64,000 bases of DNA from Linanthus parryae (taxonomy: Eukaryota; Streptophyta; Magnoliopsida; Ericales; Polemoniaceae): assembly GCA_023055425.1 (NCBI GenBank), contig JALGPY010000010.1, positions 17,643,363 to 17,707,362 on the forward strand, written 5' to 3'. Under the pieces are notes generated by a model that saw only the letters and a program-made list of their open reading frames with translations, did no database searches and was not told where the DNA came from. Each line of letters starts with the position of its first letter. Position 1 is the stretch's first letter. This document shows, in pieces, positions 20,464 to 32,830 of the stretch. Both the position numbers and the translations under genes were made by a program.

Positions 20464-23400
20464 TCAAAATAAACCCTTGTCTAGAGGGTCTTCGGGAGAT
20501 AACAGGAGCGAGGCACCCTCCGCTTTGTTGATGTCGTGTTTCATCTTTTCATAGCGAGCCTTCATCGCATGGAAGAGATTGGCAGCCTCTTCAGCTTTCT
20601 TCTTTTGCTCCTCCAATTTCCTCTTTTCAAGTGCGAGGTTGCGACGACCGTACTTCAACATCAGGGAGTTGAGAATTTGGGTGACCTTATAAAAAAGGAA
20701 GCCAAAGTCCAATCTGCCCTGAGCATTATTCTGAAGCCTTTGGCACGTATTGAAGAGCGTCTGTGCATTTTCAGGAGAAATGGTAGCTGGAGTCGTCGCA
20801 GATAGTTGCTCCGAAATCCAGATGGCCTCAGCCAAGAAAGAGATCCTATCAAAGGGACCTAGCTCCAGAGCTCTCGCAAACGACCATGGGTACAACAGGC
20901 ACATCTTTATAAGCTAGTCCACATCAAGTTGCCTCATTCCTAATAAAATGATAATTTTAGGAATGCGAATGATTAACGAAGATATACAGTATGACATGTG
21001 ACCATACTATGATATACCTGTTCCTTCGATGATTTCTTGCAAAGTAGGAATGCGCATAGCCGGGAAAACTAAAACATCTCCTTACTGCATTTCCTGCCTT
21101 TCGTCTTGAACCTCGCGTTCGTTGCAGTCAGCAGGAATAACACAAGTAGCAACAGGCGCGATGGCAGCTCTTGCTTGCGAACCCCAAAAACTCTATGCGG
21201 TGGGAACTTGGGAGAAATCCATCTCAACAGAAAGGACGGTAGGATTTTTCTGAGGTCTCGGAGCAGTAACAGAAGCAGCAGGACTTGAAGAAGTGGGTGG
21301 AGTATTAACGCCACTAACTTCAGCAATAGTTGTGGTAATGGGAGGATCACCACTTCCGCCGCCAACTGCAATCTCTGCTGGGGCGTCCACATTCGCGTGC
21401 GATGGCTGCGAGATGCCTTGGATGATTTATGCTTGCCCAAGGACTTCTTCATTCACAAGAGGTTCTTTTAGATCAGGAGCGTCCATTGGAGCATCGACAT
21501 TTTCATGCAATGCTATGTCTTCCATGACCTGCTCATTTCCATGAAATTCAGCTCCAGTACCCTCTGTTTCCATCTTTTCAAATGTGTCAGCTTCTCCTGC
21601 ATACTCATCCCCAGCAGTTCTCTCCCTCATTTCAGTGTCACGACCGTTATTGTCAGAAAACTCAATTACGTCTTCCAAGGGCTCCCCTGCAACTTCAGCA
21701 ACCATGGCAGGCTTTTCTGTATGCGAACTTCGCTCTGGAACATGAGACATGGGAGGCTGATTTCTCTACTCAAGCACCATGGCATCGTCAGAGATATTCT
21801 GAGCAATGACCTCCGCAGCCGGGACGATGGCGCTCCTTAAGAGCACAGGCCTATTGACATAACTTCTGGGGGGAGAGATAAGTTGAACCTCACATGATAA
21901 TGCGTCGCAAGGATCAACAGATGGACCACCAACACTTGTCTCATTATGGCCGGCCTCGAAGCTGGGGCATCAGCCGAAGTACCTTGTGCAACGGAAACTT
22001 CATCTGTACCAATAGCAGGTTCACTTGGAGTGGCATCACCTGCAAAACAAATTTGGACAAGTTTTAAAGGTAACTCGCATTATGAATTATACTCTATATT
22101 TCGTTACAAGTCAGATCAAAAGTGAGCACCTCCACACTTAGGCGGGATTGCAGCTCCAACATCATACGATATAGATATAACACCATATCCTGCAGAGGTG
22201 TCCTCATTTATCACATCGTTAAGGTGTGCATGACCTGATGTTGCGTAAAAACTCGTTACAATAGGGAATGAGTTGTTAAGCTTTGCTTACAAACATTGTT
22301 CAAATGTTTACCTGAGGGTTCGTCACATTTTCTTACTAACCATCGACGAATATCATCTTTGTAAAAGCCGTGCTTTAATGCACCGAAAATTACCTCTTGG
22401 TAAGACACAGCAAGTTTAAAAATTGTACCTTCTTCATTGCCTGCGATTTCTTCAAAATCTGGCTGAGCGCGTTCCAAGGCAGCCACACTTATGCTACCAG
22501 GATGCTGCTCTTCCAGACTTCTTCTCTTCATAGTCTCAATGTCATCTTCCTTGCGCTTTCTCCTTCTCTCTTCTCCCTCAGCATCCATTCTTTTAGACTC
22601 TGCGATTATGGCTTCGTTTATGGGCTCACTAGATGCATATGACCAAGAGCCCTTTGTTTTTTTCCTTTCCTTGGCCAAAAGGCCACTAATAGTCTCAGTA
22701 TCATCATCTACGAAGAAAATTTTAGAATTAACAACACTATTGTGAAAGTCATGATTCAAAGAAGATTAAGTTCATTTGAGTTACCTTCTGAGCTTTCTTC
22801 TCCTATCTCCTCTTCTCTTTCTTCTTCCTCTCTTTCCTCTTCTCCTCTTTCTTCTTCTCCTTCTTATCTTCCTTCTTCGTCCTCAGCTTCTTCCTCCTGA
22901 TTATAGGGGATGAACGTCTCAACTGCGAGATCTTTCTGCGTCATGCTCTGCATGCGATTCTTGCCTTTGCCCTTGGGAACAGGGGACTTTGCGGGCCACG
23001 AAGCTGGAGCTTCTCAGGGCGGCGAAGAGATTACAATTTGCCTTATGTTTTTGATTTTTAGCCTTCGGGGAAACTTCTGCGTCCACCTCAGCATCGTTTT
23101 CTATCAGGGAGCGAGCGAATACGTCCATCTCCTCGCGTATCAGAGCCTCCACTTTGGGAGCCAATTCCATGTCTAGAGGGATTTCCTGCTTTTGCCTCTT
23201 TGCTTTAACAATAGAATTGACCAATGATGGAAAACGGTCTCCGAATGCGAACCTCCTCAAACAGCACTGAAAAAGAAAATTTTATGTAAGTCACAGTATT
23301 TCAAAGAGAGGAGTGCTTCAAGGACAAAGGAGATTTATTTACCTTGGTAAAAGCTTCGCTGTACTCGATCACGCATACAACTCCGCCCCTGACAGCGGTC

Positions 23401-25207
23401 ATCTTCTCCTTAAGAATCACGTCCGGACATAAGTGATTATCAGTATCGAGTAGGGAGTAGAATCCATACTTTAAATCGTCCAAACTGTAATTCTGACGAA
23501 ACGGGAAAGTATTCCTTTTGATCGCAGGAGCCTTACTGTGGCGGGGAGGCGGAGATGAATCAAACCTTGTTTGTTGAGCGTTCTAGTAAGCAATCCACTT
23601 CTTTTTAGGGCGACCTACACGTTTCCCTGAGGGCTGGATGAAAGGCAAGTTGCTAAGCAGGATGGATTTACATCTCTTCGTCAGCAGTCGCTTGTAGCAA
23701 TCTCTTTTCACTGACCTAGGCCAAATAGATGGCGCCACTGCGTCGAGACCAAACAAGGGAGAAACGTGAGTAGGGTCAACAACGACTGTGATCCGCTCAT
23801 ACTTGGAAGATATCTTAGCGACATTTTCAGCAAGAGAGGTCAGCGAACCTCTCAAACACCAGCAAAGGAATTCTCTATAGCAATCATCTCCGCTGACGAT
23901 AGTGTCTTCAGAGAGGGATCCATCTTTGTTGGGATACAGCTTTTAGTTGAATCGCACATTCTCGATACGATTAGTGTAAGGCCTGGCTGTAAACTTTGCT
24001 TGATCGTCGCAGAGCAAGCTCCATGTACACTTAGGCTCTTTGGTCTTATACCATCGAGCAGCTCTCCCACTCCGAAGTGCATTCTTCACGCCTGGCACAT
24101 TCCAGGTTTTAGGTCTTGAAGGAATGGGAGCATAAGAAGGCCACCTTTCGAGCACCCACATGGTAAGAAATTAAATGTTAACAAAAGTCAACACATCAAG
24201 ACGCCCGCGAGATTCTTCAATGGTAACCACAAGTTGGTCTAACCGATGATACAGGGTTCCCAACACCAGAGGCCCAAGTGCGACGTTTTGGCCAAGAGCT
24301 AGCTTGACAGCAAGGGGCAAGACATGATAGAAGACCCTGTCATGAGGATGACCATCAATCAAATATCGCGACAGCCAATCACAAAGAAAGCCGCACAAGG
24401 TCAAGTGATACCCCTTCCCCTCGATGTAATTCTTCTCTTTGGGATCCTTCTCCTGAATTTCCTTGGTGATTTTACTATTTGCATAGTCGCGAAAGAAATA
24501 TTGTACCCAATTCCCCCAAGTAAATCTTCGCAGAGGTCTCAACCAACTGCCATGTTGGGAGAACTTCCGCAGATGTCCAACGAGTGGAAATCTTCTTCAC
24601 CTCGGTCAAGCACTCCTCCATCTGCGCATAAAGAGCATGTTCTGCATCAGATTCTAGAGGGGCCAAGGGATCGACTTTGCCCATGGGAGAAAGATCATAT
24701 AGCATATGCACATCCTCCAAGGTGGGGGCTGCCTCAAACTCAGCAAAATGGAAGGTGTGAGTTGCAGGCGAATATCGAGAAAAGAGATTCAGAAGCATAG
24801 TCTGGTCCAGTTTCATGGCGGCACCCTTTGTAGCCCTAACAGCGTAGTAAATCTCAGCCCGGTCTAGTAAAACAGTATAATGAGTCAGTACATGGTCAAT
24901 CCACTCATCCATTAGCCATCTTCTGCACGAAGGCCTAGGTAGAAATATCGGTATGGGGGAAGAACCCATTCTCAAGACCTAATCTCACCACATACTTGGC
25001 ATCAATTAACTCAAACTCGGCTCGACTAATGAGAGGTTTCAACAATAGCAGATCTTCTGTAGCGGGGTCTGGTAGATTCCCTACTTCCGTTCTAGCATGA
25101 TAGAAGTCTTCTCCACCTAGATATGGAGCTTTCTTCCACAAGGTCTTGGGAAGTTCAGGTATTTCTTCGGCTTCCTTCACGGATTTGGTTGCTTTTGTCT
25201 TGGCCAT
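20464..25207 (-). pseudogene. Antisense spliced gene: plant mobile domain-like protein in element E
   Basis: Six exons are readable on the minus strand: 25207-23343, 23266-22785, 22707-22312, 22189-22130, 22039-21018 and 20939-20464, about 4.3 kb in all. All five introns (76, 77, 122, 90 and 78 bp) are GT-AG, and the phases agree (0,1,1,1,1). Start ATG 25207 (MAKTKATKSVKE). Exon 1 has plant mobile domain features: WLMDEWIDHVLTHY, EAAPTLEDVHMLYDLSP (about 24715-24770), FTWGNWVQYFF, LPLAVKLALG (about 24300-24330), WVLERWPSYAP, and a basic AT-hook-like VGRPKKKW near 23605. Later exons are acidic and low-complexity; the last ends in a Lys/Glu coiled coil (LEKRKLEEQKKKAEEAANLF). Frameshifts near 24950, 24520 and 22985 and stops near 24172, 23943, 23583, 22870, 21770, 21426, 21192, 21076 and 20912 break it. 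Its role in the element is unknown. Confidence 0.78.
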
Positions 25208-25920
25208 TTCTATAGCAAAGCAAGAAAAAAAGGGGGGATAAATATATCCACTTTTAGTTTCAAGTTCAAGAAGCAGATCCTACAAGTTTCTGGGTTTTGA
25301 GATTGTTAAATTGAGAAGATGAACAGTTCTGGGTCATTTACGGTTTCAGAATTTCAGAATTGTGAAAGATTATCGTTTCAAATCGTTTCAATCCTTGGGG
25401 TTTTAAAAGAAACCTCTTCAACAGTATCAAACAATGGCGTATTTCAAACGATTCTGGGTTTTTCATATTCAAGAAAGTTCAAAGGAATGAAGTGCATTAA
25501 TTTAAATTGAGCAAAGCTAACCATGTGATGATGAAGCTATTTGAAGAAGACGATTTGCAAGGAAGAAATGGTGGTTGATTATATATATTTGCTCTCGGAG
25601 GATCTCAGAAAACATTCACTTTAGAGCGAGAAGCAATACTTTGCAACAATGGAGGATGAAGAGTATTTATTCAAAAACACTGAAGAGTCGCGTCCTTTCA
25701 GTGGTCGAATCGCAACCGTCACCGCCGAATCGCGCAATCACAGGCCAACGTTGATGTCACGGCTAAAACCCTAGAAGAACAGAAGGCACGACTGTAGGGA
25801 TCCTAAGTCATAATGACACGCACGGAGGCTGATTTCTCGTGTACTTGAATTGGTGCGTTGAAGCAACGCGCGCGCTGGTTTTTGTGCATTGAAGTCTATC
25901 CGATTAGGCGTCTTCTTGCG
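25208..25920 (-). promoter_or_regulatory. Putative antisense promoter and leader region of element E
   Basis: No ORF is supported. On the minus strand a TATA-like AAATATATATAATC lies at about 25577-25590, 370 bp before the antisense ATG, and a second, ATATATTTAT, at about 25238-25247. The region lies between the antisense gene and the 3' LTR, so the antisense transcript would start here or in the LTR. The promoter call rests only on position and motif. Confidence 0.4.
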
Positions 25921-25935
25921 CAAAAAGGGAGCTAA
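25921..25935 (+). other. Polypurine tract of element E
   Basis: CAAAAAGGGAGCTAA directly before the 3' LTR start at 25936, the standard location of the plus-strand primer. Confidence 0.85.
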
Positions 25936-26547
25936 TGTAGATAGTGCTTTCCAGACAGATAGATCACAACCACGTGGCAATCATCCAGCACACCTAGCAG
26001 TGCTCCACATACACTAGATTACTACCCGCGCTGATCCACGTGGGGGTTGCGAGACAGGGCCCTCGCACACCATAACACGGGACTTGTAGGGACTTAGTGG
26101 TTTGGAGGCTAGAGTAAGTTCTGTGGCGCGCGAGAGACAACCAAGCCCGCGCGCGACCTTTAGTAACTGCTTTGAGATATTTATGGCCACGAGCTCCATA
26201 AACCTGGTCAACCTCATAACAGTTCCGGTATAAGAGGACGAAGTGCGTAACGATCCCTATATATGCGGACGAATGTGCCGTTGTGGTTAAGGTAATTAAG
26301 CCGCCATTAATGGGCGCATTAACCCACTACAACGGTCATACTCTCCACTATATATAGGATCGTTAACCCTTCCTTACACAACACTAATCAGCTGAACTAC
26401 GCGGAAGCTCTGCCAAATCTGTCTCTCTCTCTCATACAGCTACTACTGTCTTACTCTCTCCCTACTAACAACCCTACCTCTCCTATGTTTCTCATTCCCT
26501 GTTCTTGGTGTACGTTGAATCTTCCTCAAAAGATTCTCCTGTATACA
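25936..26547 (+). repeat. 3' LTR of element E, 612 bp
   Basis: TGTAGATAG...GTATACA, collinear with 11855-12464, with scattered substitutions and a 2-bp longer CT run. The G-boxes (25970-25977, 26036-26043) and TATA box (26348-26358) are conserved. It is followed by the TSD aagtg. Confidence 0.93.
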
Positions 26548-26552
26548 AAGTG
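26548..26552. repeat. Target site duplication of element E (right)
   Basis: aagtg, identical to 11850-11854. Directly after it the gag frame of element D resumes. Confidence 0.93.
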
Positions 26553-27706
26553 CAAAAGCTTTGTTCAAAAGTAATCTGGCAGAAAGGACCTCATGTGCTC
26601 AGGATGATTGAGTACCTAGAGAATCTCGAAAGGTTGAGGTTTCCATTTAGTCAAGAGTTCGCCACTGATCTCATCATGTAATCATTGTCGGACAGTTATA
26701 GTCAAGTCATTATGAACCATAACATAAATGAGATTAACAAACATCTGCCAAATTTTCTCAATATGTTGAGAACTGCTGAACAAAGTACTAATACGGGCAA
26801 AGGGAAGACCATATTTATGGTTAACAACAAAGAAAAGGGAAAAAAAATTGCTCGCAAATTCAAGGGTAAAAGCAAGTGTGGTTCTAAATCTAAGGAGGTT
26901 TCCTTGAACCCCAAAGGTGGTATAACTAAGGATGACGCAAGTTATCATTGCAGTTTGACTGGCCACTAAAAAGAATTGTCCAAAGTGCCGGGAAGAAAAG
27001 AAGAAAGGAATTGTGAATTCTACTTCATATATTTTTTATTATCGAAGTCAATATGTATGTCTCTTCATCATGGGTATTACATACTGGATGTGGAACTCAC
27101 ATTCGCATATGTGCAGGACCTCAAGAGAAGTAGGCCATTGGCTAAAGGCAAGATAGACCTACGCGTTGGGAATGGAACAAGGGTTGCTGCATTAGCTGTA
27201 GGAACTTATCATGTATCTTTGCCTTCAGGGATTATCTTTGAATTAGAAAATTATTTTTATGTCCCTTCTATGAGTAGGAACCTTATTTCAGTTTCTTGTT
27301 TGGACAAGAAAGGTTTTTCTATCACAATAAAGAACAAATGTTGTTCCATTTATTATGGTGATATGCATTATTGTAATGCACTTTTTTCTTATGGGTTGTA
27401 TATCCTCGATCTTGATAATTCCATCTACAACATTAATACCCAGAGGTTTAAATCCAATGATATGAACGCTACTTATCTTTGAAATTGTCTTTTGGGCCAC
27501 ATACATGAGAAACGCGTTTCTAGACTTCTTAATGATGGATTTCTGGACTCATCTGATTTTGAATCGTATGAGACATGCGAGACTTGTTTATTGGGCAAGA
27601 TGACTAAGTCCCCATTCAAAAGAAAGGGTGAACGGTTTAGTCATCTTTGGGACTCGTACATACTGATGTGTGTGGACCACTAGGCACAAGTTCTAGAGGT
27701 GGTATC
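26553..27706 (+). pseudogene. Copia gag end, protease and integrase start (element D)
   Basis: Continues the gag broken by E: HVLRMIEYLENLERLRF, a stop at 26681-26683, then DSYSQVIMNHNINEINKHLP (26694-26753) and a basic KGKTIFMVNNKEKGKK stretch. The zinc knuckle is decayed (YHCSLTGH then stop at 26967). Protease is damaged: DTGCGSHIC of the family reads LDVELTFA near 27085-27110. The pre-integrase block follows (LPSGIIFELENYFYVP, NLISVSCLDKKGFSITIK), a stop at 27479-27481, then the HHCC zinc domain LGHIHEKRVSRL...CETCLLGK (27493-27600). It is cut at 27702-27706 by LTR G. Dead. Confidence 0.85.
27702..27706. repeat. Target site duplication of LTR G (left)
   Basis: gtatc, repeated at 32087-32091. 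Removing the insertion and one copy gives an integrase frame reading RGGIQYFITFTDD, as expected for this Copia family. Confidence 0.8.
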
Positions 27707-27844
27707 TGTAAGTTCACAGTTCGTTTAAAAGCTTTGAAACTGGTTTCAAAGCCTCGAAACCGCACTGCACATCATGAACTAAGGGGGAGTTCTTACACCT
27801 AATCATTCTCTAATCTCCTTCACTTGATCATGATATAGTATATG

Positions 27845-28986
27845 TGCAAAAACCCCCCTTATCCGGCTCGGACAAGACCGGAAGGGCGATGCTAAAAGTA
27901 ACGGCGGAAATCAAAATCATAACATCCAAAATTATTTATTTATTACATAATATTAAACATCACAAAAGTCTCTAAATATAACATGCATTTCCAAAACTAC
28001 AACATAATGTCGAACTAGCCAAACTACATTACGACTTGTGTTGATATCCATCTAGGTGAGTCCCATACCCTGCCATGTCATAGTCTTCAGCTCCTAAGCC
28101 TGCGGTGGGAAGGAAACAGGAACCGCGAATTACAAAGTCAGCACGTAAATACTGAGTAAGTAACACCCAAGCTCGTAAACAGATGACGCCGAATACTTTC
28201 TTTTTTACAATAAATAATAGAAGAAAATGTGACATGAAGAGTAAACTCGATGAACAAAGTAAGTGCACAAATAAAATTATAGTTCTTTTGAATTTCCTTT
28301 TTAACTTGCAACGGGGAGTAAGATTCCCAATCTCCTTTTCTTTTCTCTTTTAAATGTCCAAATCTCAGAGAAAACTGTATTATTAACTTTGTTGATAGGG
28401 GGAAGATCTATTATTCTATCACTAGCAGCCATGACCTTAAGTGACGGCACCCCCCCCTAAGATTCCTCGCGCCAGAGAGGTGAGTACATGGAGCGAACCG
28501 GCAGGTTGCGACCAGGTTAAAGATAATACGGGTCGAGTGACACCAATCAACACGACCAATCTAATCGAAAGCAATAAAACTATCCCTGCACAACTCTTTC
28601 CCCTTTACGTTAATTACGAATTATTATTATTCGTGTGACAATATCAAACCAAACAACTTCTTTAAAATGTAAATACATTATAAACAAAGCATAAGTATTA
28701 AAAATTGAATTACGACACGAAGGGAGCTAGGTACGCAAGGCTTGGCATGTTCACTTACATTATTTCTGTAGCGATAGCACGTCCTAAAAGTGTCTCGGGC
28801 CTAGAAAATCGTCACCTACAAATTGTAGCTTCTATGTCAGTAAATATTCAAACAAAATGCTACAAGGCCTAACGAGTATTCTCTTTTATATCAACCCCCC
28901 TTCCTTAGTTAACTTCCTAACGTTTTACTTAGTTGATAATTATCTATAAATGAAATTATAAAATAGCGTGTCTATTTTTAAACAAC

Positions 28987-29077
<91 letters not shown>

Positions 29078-31032
29078 ATTATTACTACTATTATTCCTAT
29101 TATTATCTAAAAGTGGCTAATTAAATTATTAAAAATATGAGCTAAAAATGAGAACTAACAGGAATTTATATTTAAGAAGTATTTCGAATTATGACAATAA
29201 AATTATATTTCCCCTACTATGTTTCGAGAAAAATTCTACACGATAACATAATGTTTACAAACTAGCGACAAGTCAATTTTTACAAGTTTTGAACAACCAA
29301 TTTGTAAGCTAAGTGACTAAACACTATTTATTTAAAGTTTTTAAAAAAAATGTTTCTTTAATTTTTAACGAACAACCCGATCTCAATTTCAACGCCCGAA
29401 TCACTTTTCCGGGACGGGCACGAAAACTAGTATTTTTAGAAATTATTTTTCATCCAAAATTATTATTTTTATTTTTAGCGAACAGTGTGAAGTTTAAGTA
29501 AAAGGCATGTAGAACCCCTAAGTTGTATTAAAAGATAGCAAACACCCCAACTATTAACAAAATAGAATTGTTAAAGCACACAAACCACCTAGTTGTTTAT
29601 GAAAGTACAAACAGCCCCTCTTAAGTTATGCTAAACACTGTTTTATTAAACTACACTTTTACCCCCTTAACTTAAACTTAAATTTTATCGATCTAAACTT
29701 GGATTCAAGCTAGGAGATTTAGGACATACCTAGGCCAAAAAAGGCCGGAAATCGTCGAGAAATGAAACGGGTGAAGCTCGCCGACGAGGTCGCCAGTGGT
29801 TCTCTTCGTGGCTGCCTTTATTGGCTTCTCAAGCCTGGTCTGAGCCTGCTACTGCTTTGATCGACCCCTAGGAGTCTACAAGAAGCAAGCTGAAGCCGTG
29901 GGTGGCACTTGTGGTGATTCCTGAACTGTTCGCCGGATTCTATGGAGGTCCGACGGCCGGCGGTGGGTGCGCCGTTCGCCTGGTGATTCTGCTGGTGCCT
30001 TGATTCTATTTTTGGACAGAGAGGGGGATGAGACAGAGAGCAGAGAGATGGGAACATGAGAGAGAAATTGAGCAGTGGGTAAGCTCTCTCGTTCTCGTCG
30101 CCGGAGCTTCGACGGTGGTAGCGGTGGTTGTGGCTGCTGCCACTTCCTGCGTGTTGTCTCCTGGTGACAGAGGAGGAGAATGGGAGAGATAGAGAGAAGA
30201 ACATAGGGTGTAGGTGGTGGTGGTTTTGCCTTGTCGAAGCTTGAACGTGGTGGGAATGGTGAAGATGACGATCGGGATGAGGGAGGTGGTGGATGTGAGG
30301 GCAGCTGTGGTGTGTGAGGGAGGTGGAGGGTGGCTTTTACAACAGAGGTTTCTTGGAGAGGTGGGTTTGCTAAGAGGGAGGCTGTGAGTTGAGGGCAGTG
30401 ATGAGGTTGGGAGGCGGTGATGGAGATTTGCCGTGATGAAAAAGGAAGAAGAAGGAGGTTGGGGAGAAGTTATATGGTGTGGGTGGAGTACGGTCCACCT
30501 AGGTGATTGGGTGCGACAAGCCTATCAAGTCTGCGGTGGTCGGACACGCACTGTTAACTTAAATTAACTAAAATTTGATAAACTTTTACGTATTAATTCC
30601 TTATTATTAATCTAATACTTTTCTAAAATTCTACATGAATAAAACTCAGTAACTTACCCAAGTATTATTTTGCAACTAAAATTCTTATTTAACTTCTAAA
30701 ATTACTATTTTACCCTTGCTATTTAAACGGGGTATTACATCCTTCCCCCCCTAAACACAACTTCGTCCTCGAAGGTAAAATCGGACAACTAATCAAGATG
30801 CTCCGACGATCTATCAAGAAATTATCTATCAAAATCAAGATCACACAACAAGCAAGTAATTTCACACAGCAAATAATAGCAAATAACCATTCTTTTTAAT
30901 GCACATAATATCAAATAATGTTGTAGGCATGTCTATCTACTTAAGTGGTCCTGGTCTCATTTGGTTGCTAAATCTTTTGGTCAAGCAAGTCTCAAGGTTA
31001 CTAAGTACAAAGAACGTAAACAAATGGTCGCA
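27845..31032 (-). mobile_element. Insertion I: probable truncated chromovirus (Tekay-like) LTR element
   Basis: 3188 bp with a perfect 5-bp TSD (atatg, 27840-27844 and 31033-31037) inside LTR G. On the minus strand the order is a short internal remnant containing GAGGACGAAG (rc of 30761-30774, usual at the chromovirus pol end), a PPT (TAGGGGGGGAAGGA, rc of 30740-30753), then TGTAATACCCCG at 30739 running to TGCAAAAACC at 27845. This gives a 3' LTR of about 2.9 kb. The right end (31032) does not resemble the LTR start, so the 5' LTR is missing or the ends are not what they seem. No coding domain remains. Confidence 0.65.
28986..29074. repeat. (ATT)n microsatellite
   Basis: About 30 uninterrupted ATT units inside the long LTR of insertion I, followed by an imperfect ATT-rich tail to about 29105. 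Confidence 0.97.
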
Positions 31033-32086
31033 ATATGAGGAAAGACAAACTAATTATGTGTTATAACATGCTTTGATCTTATCAGTTATCTAAGTTATTT
31101 TGCATGTATTACTAGCTAACTCTGTATTGAAGGAAGTTTCCTTATTTATTGACTTTCAAAGAAGGAAATCCAAGCCTGCAGATTGATTCTACTGTTATGA
31201 AAACTTGTCTAAACTTACCTTAGACTTGCAGAATAAAGATCAAATCAAATCAATGAGGAGATGAAGCTGCTAGCCGTTGGAAGCAAGTTGTTGAAATTCA
31301 AAGATCTACGGAGGATTTTTAGGGATTTATATTTAAACGTTCCTTATATATCTACGATTCAAATTGACAGGAAAAAAACAGAGATTGTGAGAGAGATTCA
31401 GAAGCACAAAGAATTACACAGAGATTCATACACACTCACGGATTGAAAAGAATCGTTGAAGGAGATCATTTCATCACTCAATCCACTCCAGATTTGAGAA
31501 GAACACTTCAAGCTTCACAACTTCACTGTCTTTAGAGTGTTCTTCATCTGAGCTTTATTTGTATATAATTTTATTATACTATTTAATTATCAGTTCACGT
31601 GAGTTTTTCAAGAGGACAATATAGATTCTTATTGTATCGGTTAGCTAAAGAATGTACTAGATAGGTTAGAAATAACCACATGCTGTAAAAGAGTAAGGCA
31701 GTTCTCTTGGCCTGATAAGAAGTTGTTTAAATCATAGAGGGGTCAGATCCCTCAGGCGGAGAGTAGGCCACTTGGGACCGAACTTCATAACAAATCACTA
31801 TTTTCTTTGTCTTGCATTTACAATTCTTTACTTCTCTTCAAAACTGCTTCAAAATAGGTTTCAGTTCAAAGCTTTGAAAAACTTTGGAAAATACTCCGAA
31901 ATTTTTACACAGTCTGTTTTGATTTGAAAGCCTTGAAACTGAGTTCAAAGCTTTGAAATACTTCAAGCTCTTCATACTTTGTTTTAAACCCACTCTTTTG
32001 GTAAAAGTTTACATACTCTATTCAACACCCCCCCCCCATTCTAGTGTATTTAATCATGTATTTACATACCTGTATTACATTCTTCT

Positions 32087-32830
32087 GTATCCAGTACTTC
32101 ATCACATTTACTGATGATCTTAGTAGATATGGTATTGTGTATCTTATGAAGAATAAATCAAAGTCCTTTGGAAATTTCAAGGAATTCAAGAATGAATTAG
32201 ATAACCATCTTGGCAAAAGTATATAGGCTCTATGATCATATCGCGGAGGAGGGTACTTAAGACAAGAGTTTGACGAGTATCTATAAGAGTGTGGGATCTT
32301 ATCCCAACCCACACCACCTGGAACACCACAATGGAATGTTGTGTATGGGGGGAGAAATTGGATCTTGTTAGACATGGTTGGGTACATGATGCATCAAGCA
32401 GAACTTCAAGTTTCATTTTGGGGTCATGCTCTACTTACAGAAGCTTTTACCCTTAATCGTGTTCCATAAAAATTGGTTACAAAAACACCTTATGAGATAT
32501 TGACTGGAAATCGTCCTAGTATTTCATTCATGAAGATTTCGGTTTGTGAAGTTTATGTAAAACGTTTACAGTCAGATAAACTTGGACCCAAGTCATATAA
32601 ATGTATCTTTGTGGAATATCCTAAGGAAACAATGGGATATTATTTCTACAATCTGATCGAGAACAAAGTATTTGTTGCAAGAACCGGCGTGTTTCTAGAA
32701 ATAGAGTTTGTCTCCAAAGGAACCTGTTGGAGAATAGTAGAGCTTGAAGATGTTCAAGAACCACAACAAAAAATTGCTCCTTTGATGACACATGAGCATG
32801 ATCCAAAAGATGTTGTGGAGAAATAACCTC
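32087..32830 (+). pseudogene. Copia integrase, C-terminal half (element D)
   Basis: Resumes after LTR G: YFITFTDDLSRYGIVYLMKN (32095-32154), the core around the first Asp region, then stops at 32224 and 32284. The second Asp region and catalytic Glu are degraded (about 32230-32345: SYRGGGYLRQEFDEYL-like). Downstream: LLTEAFTLNRVP (32430-32466), TPYEILTGNRPSISFMK and SYKCIFVEYPKETMGYYFYN (32596-32655), the usual Copia post-integrase block. It ends in a degraded linker with a stop near 32824. Confidence 0.82.

Larger units (their letters stand above)
11855..26547 (+). mobile_element. Element E: complete Tat-lineage Ty3/Gypsy element, 14.7 kb
   Basis: Bounded by two LTRs of about 611 bp (11855-12464, 25936-26547), both TG...CA, and a perfect 5-bp TSD. 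Plus-strand order is PBS, gag, protease, RT-RNase H, second (archaeal-type) RNase H, integrase, then about 7 kb of extra DNA before the PPT. The second RNase H and the long 3' region with antisense ORFs are typical of the Tat lineage. The extra region holds 52-bp tandem repeats and two antisense reading frames, one with introns. By eye the LTRs differ by a few per cent, so insertion is not very recent. All sense frames are broken. Confidence 0.92.
27707..32086 (+). mobile_element. Solo LTR G (SIRE-type), about 1.2 kb, split by insertion I
   Basis: Starts TGTAAGTTCACAG; parts 27707-27844 and 31033-32079 together match the reverse complement of LTR C (50440 to 49239) along their length, including the AAGGGGGAGT block, the GAGGAAAGACAAAC block, the region at 31730-31800 and the poly-C terminal block near 32028. 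No PBS, PPT or internal sequence adjoins it, so it is a solo LTR. The TG...CA end would be at 32079; a further 7 bases (ttcttct) precede the TSD copy. CAAAGCTTTG palindromes lie at about 27728-27765 and 31862-31960. Confidence 0.82.

Noticed and set aside
24324..24800. 158-codon plus-strand ORF
   Set aside because: Lies over exon 1 of the antisense gene, which has recognisable plant mobile domain motifs; the plus-strand product has none.
29818..30204. 128-codon minus-strand ORF, Ser/His-rich
   Set aside because: Lies within the long LTR of insertion I; low-complexity composition and no conserved motif.
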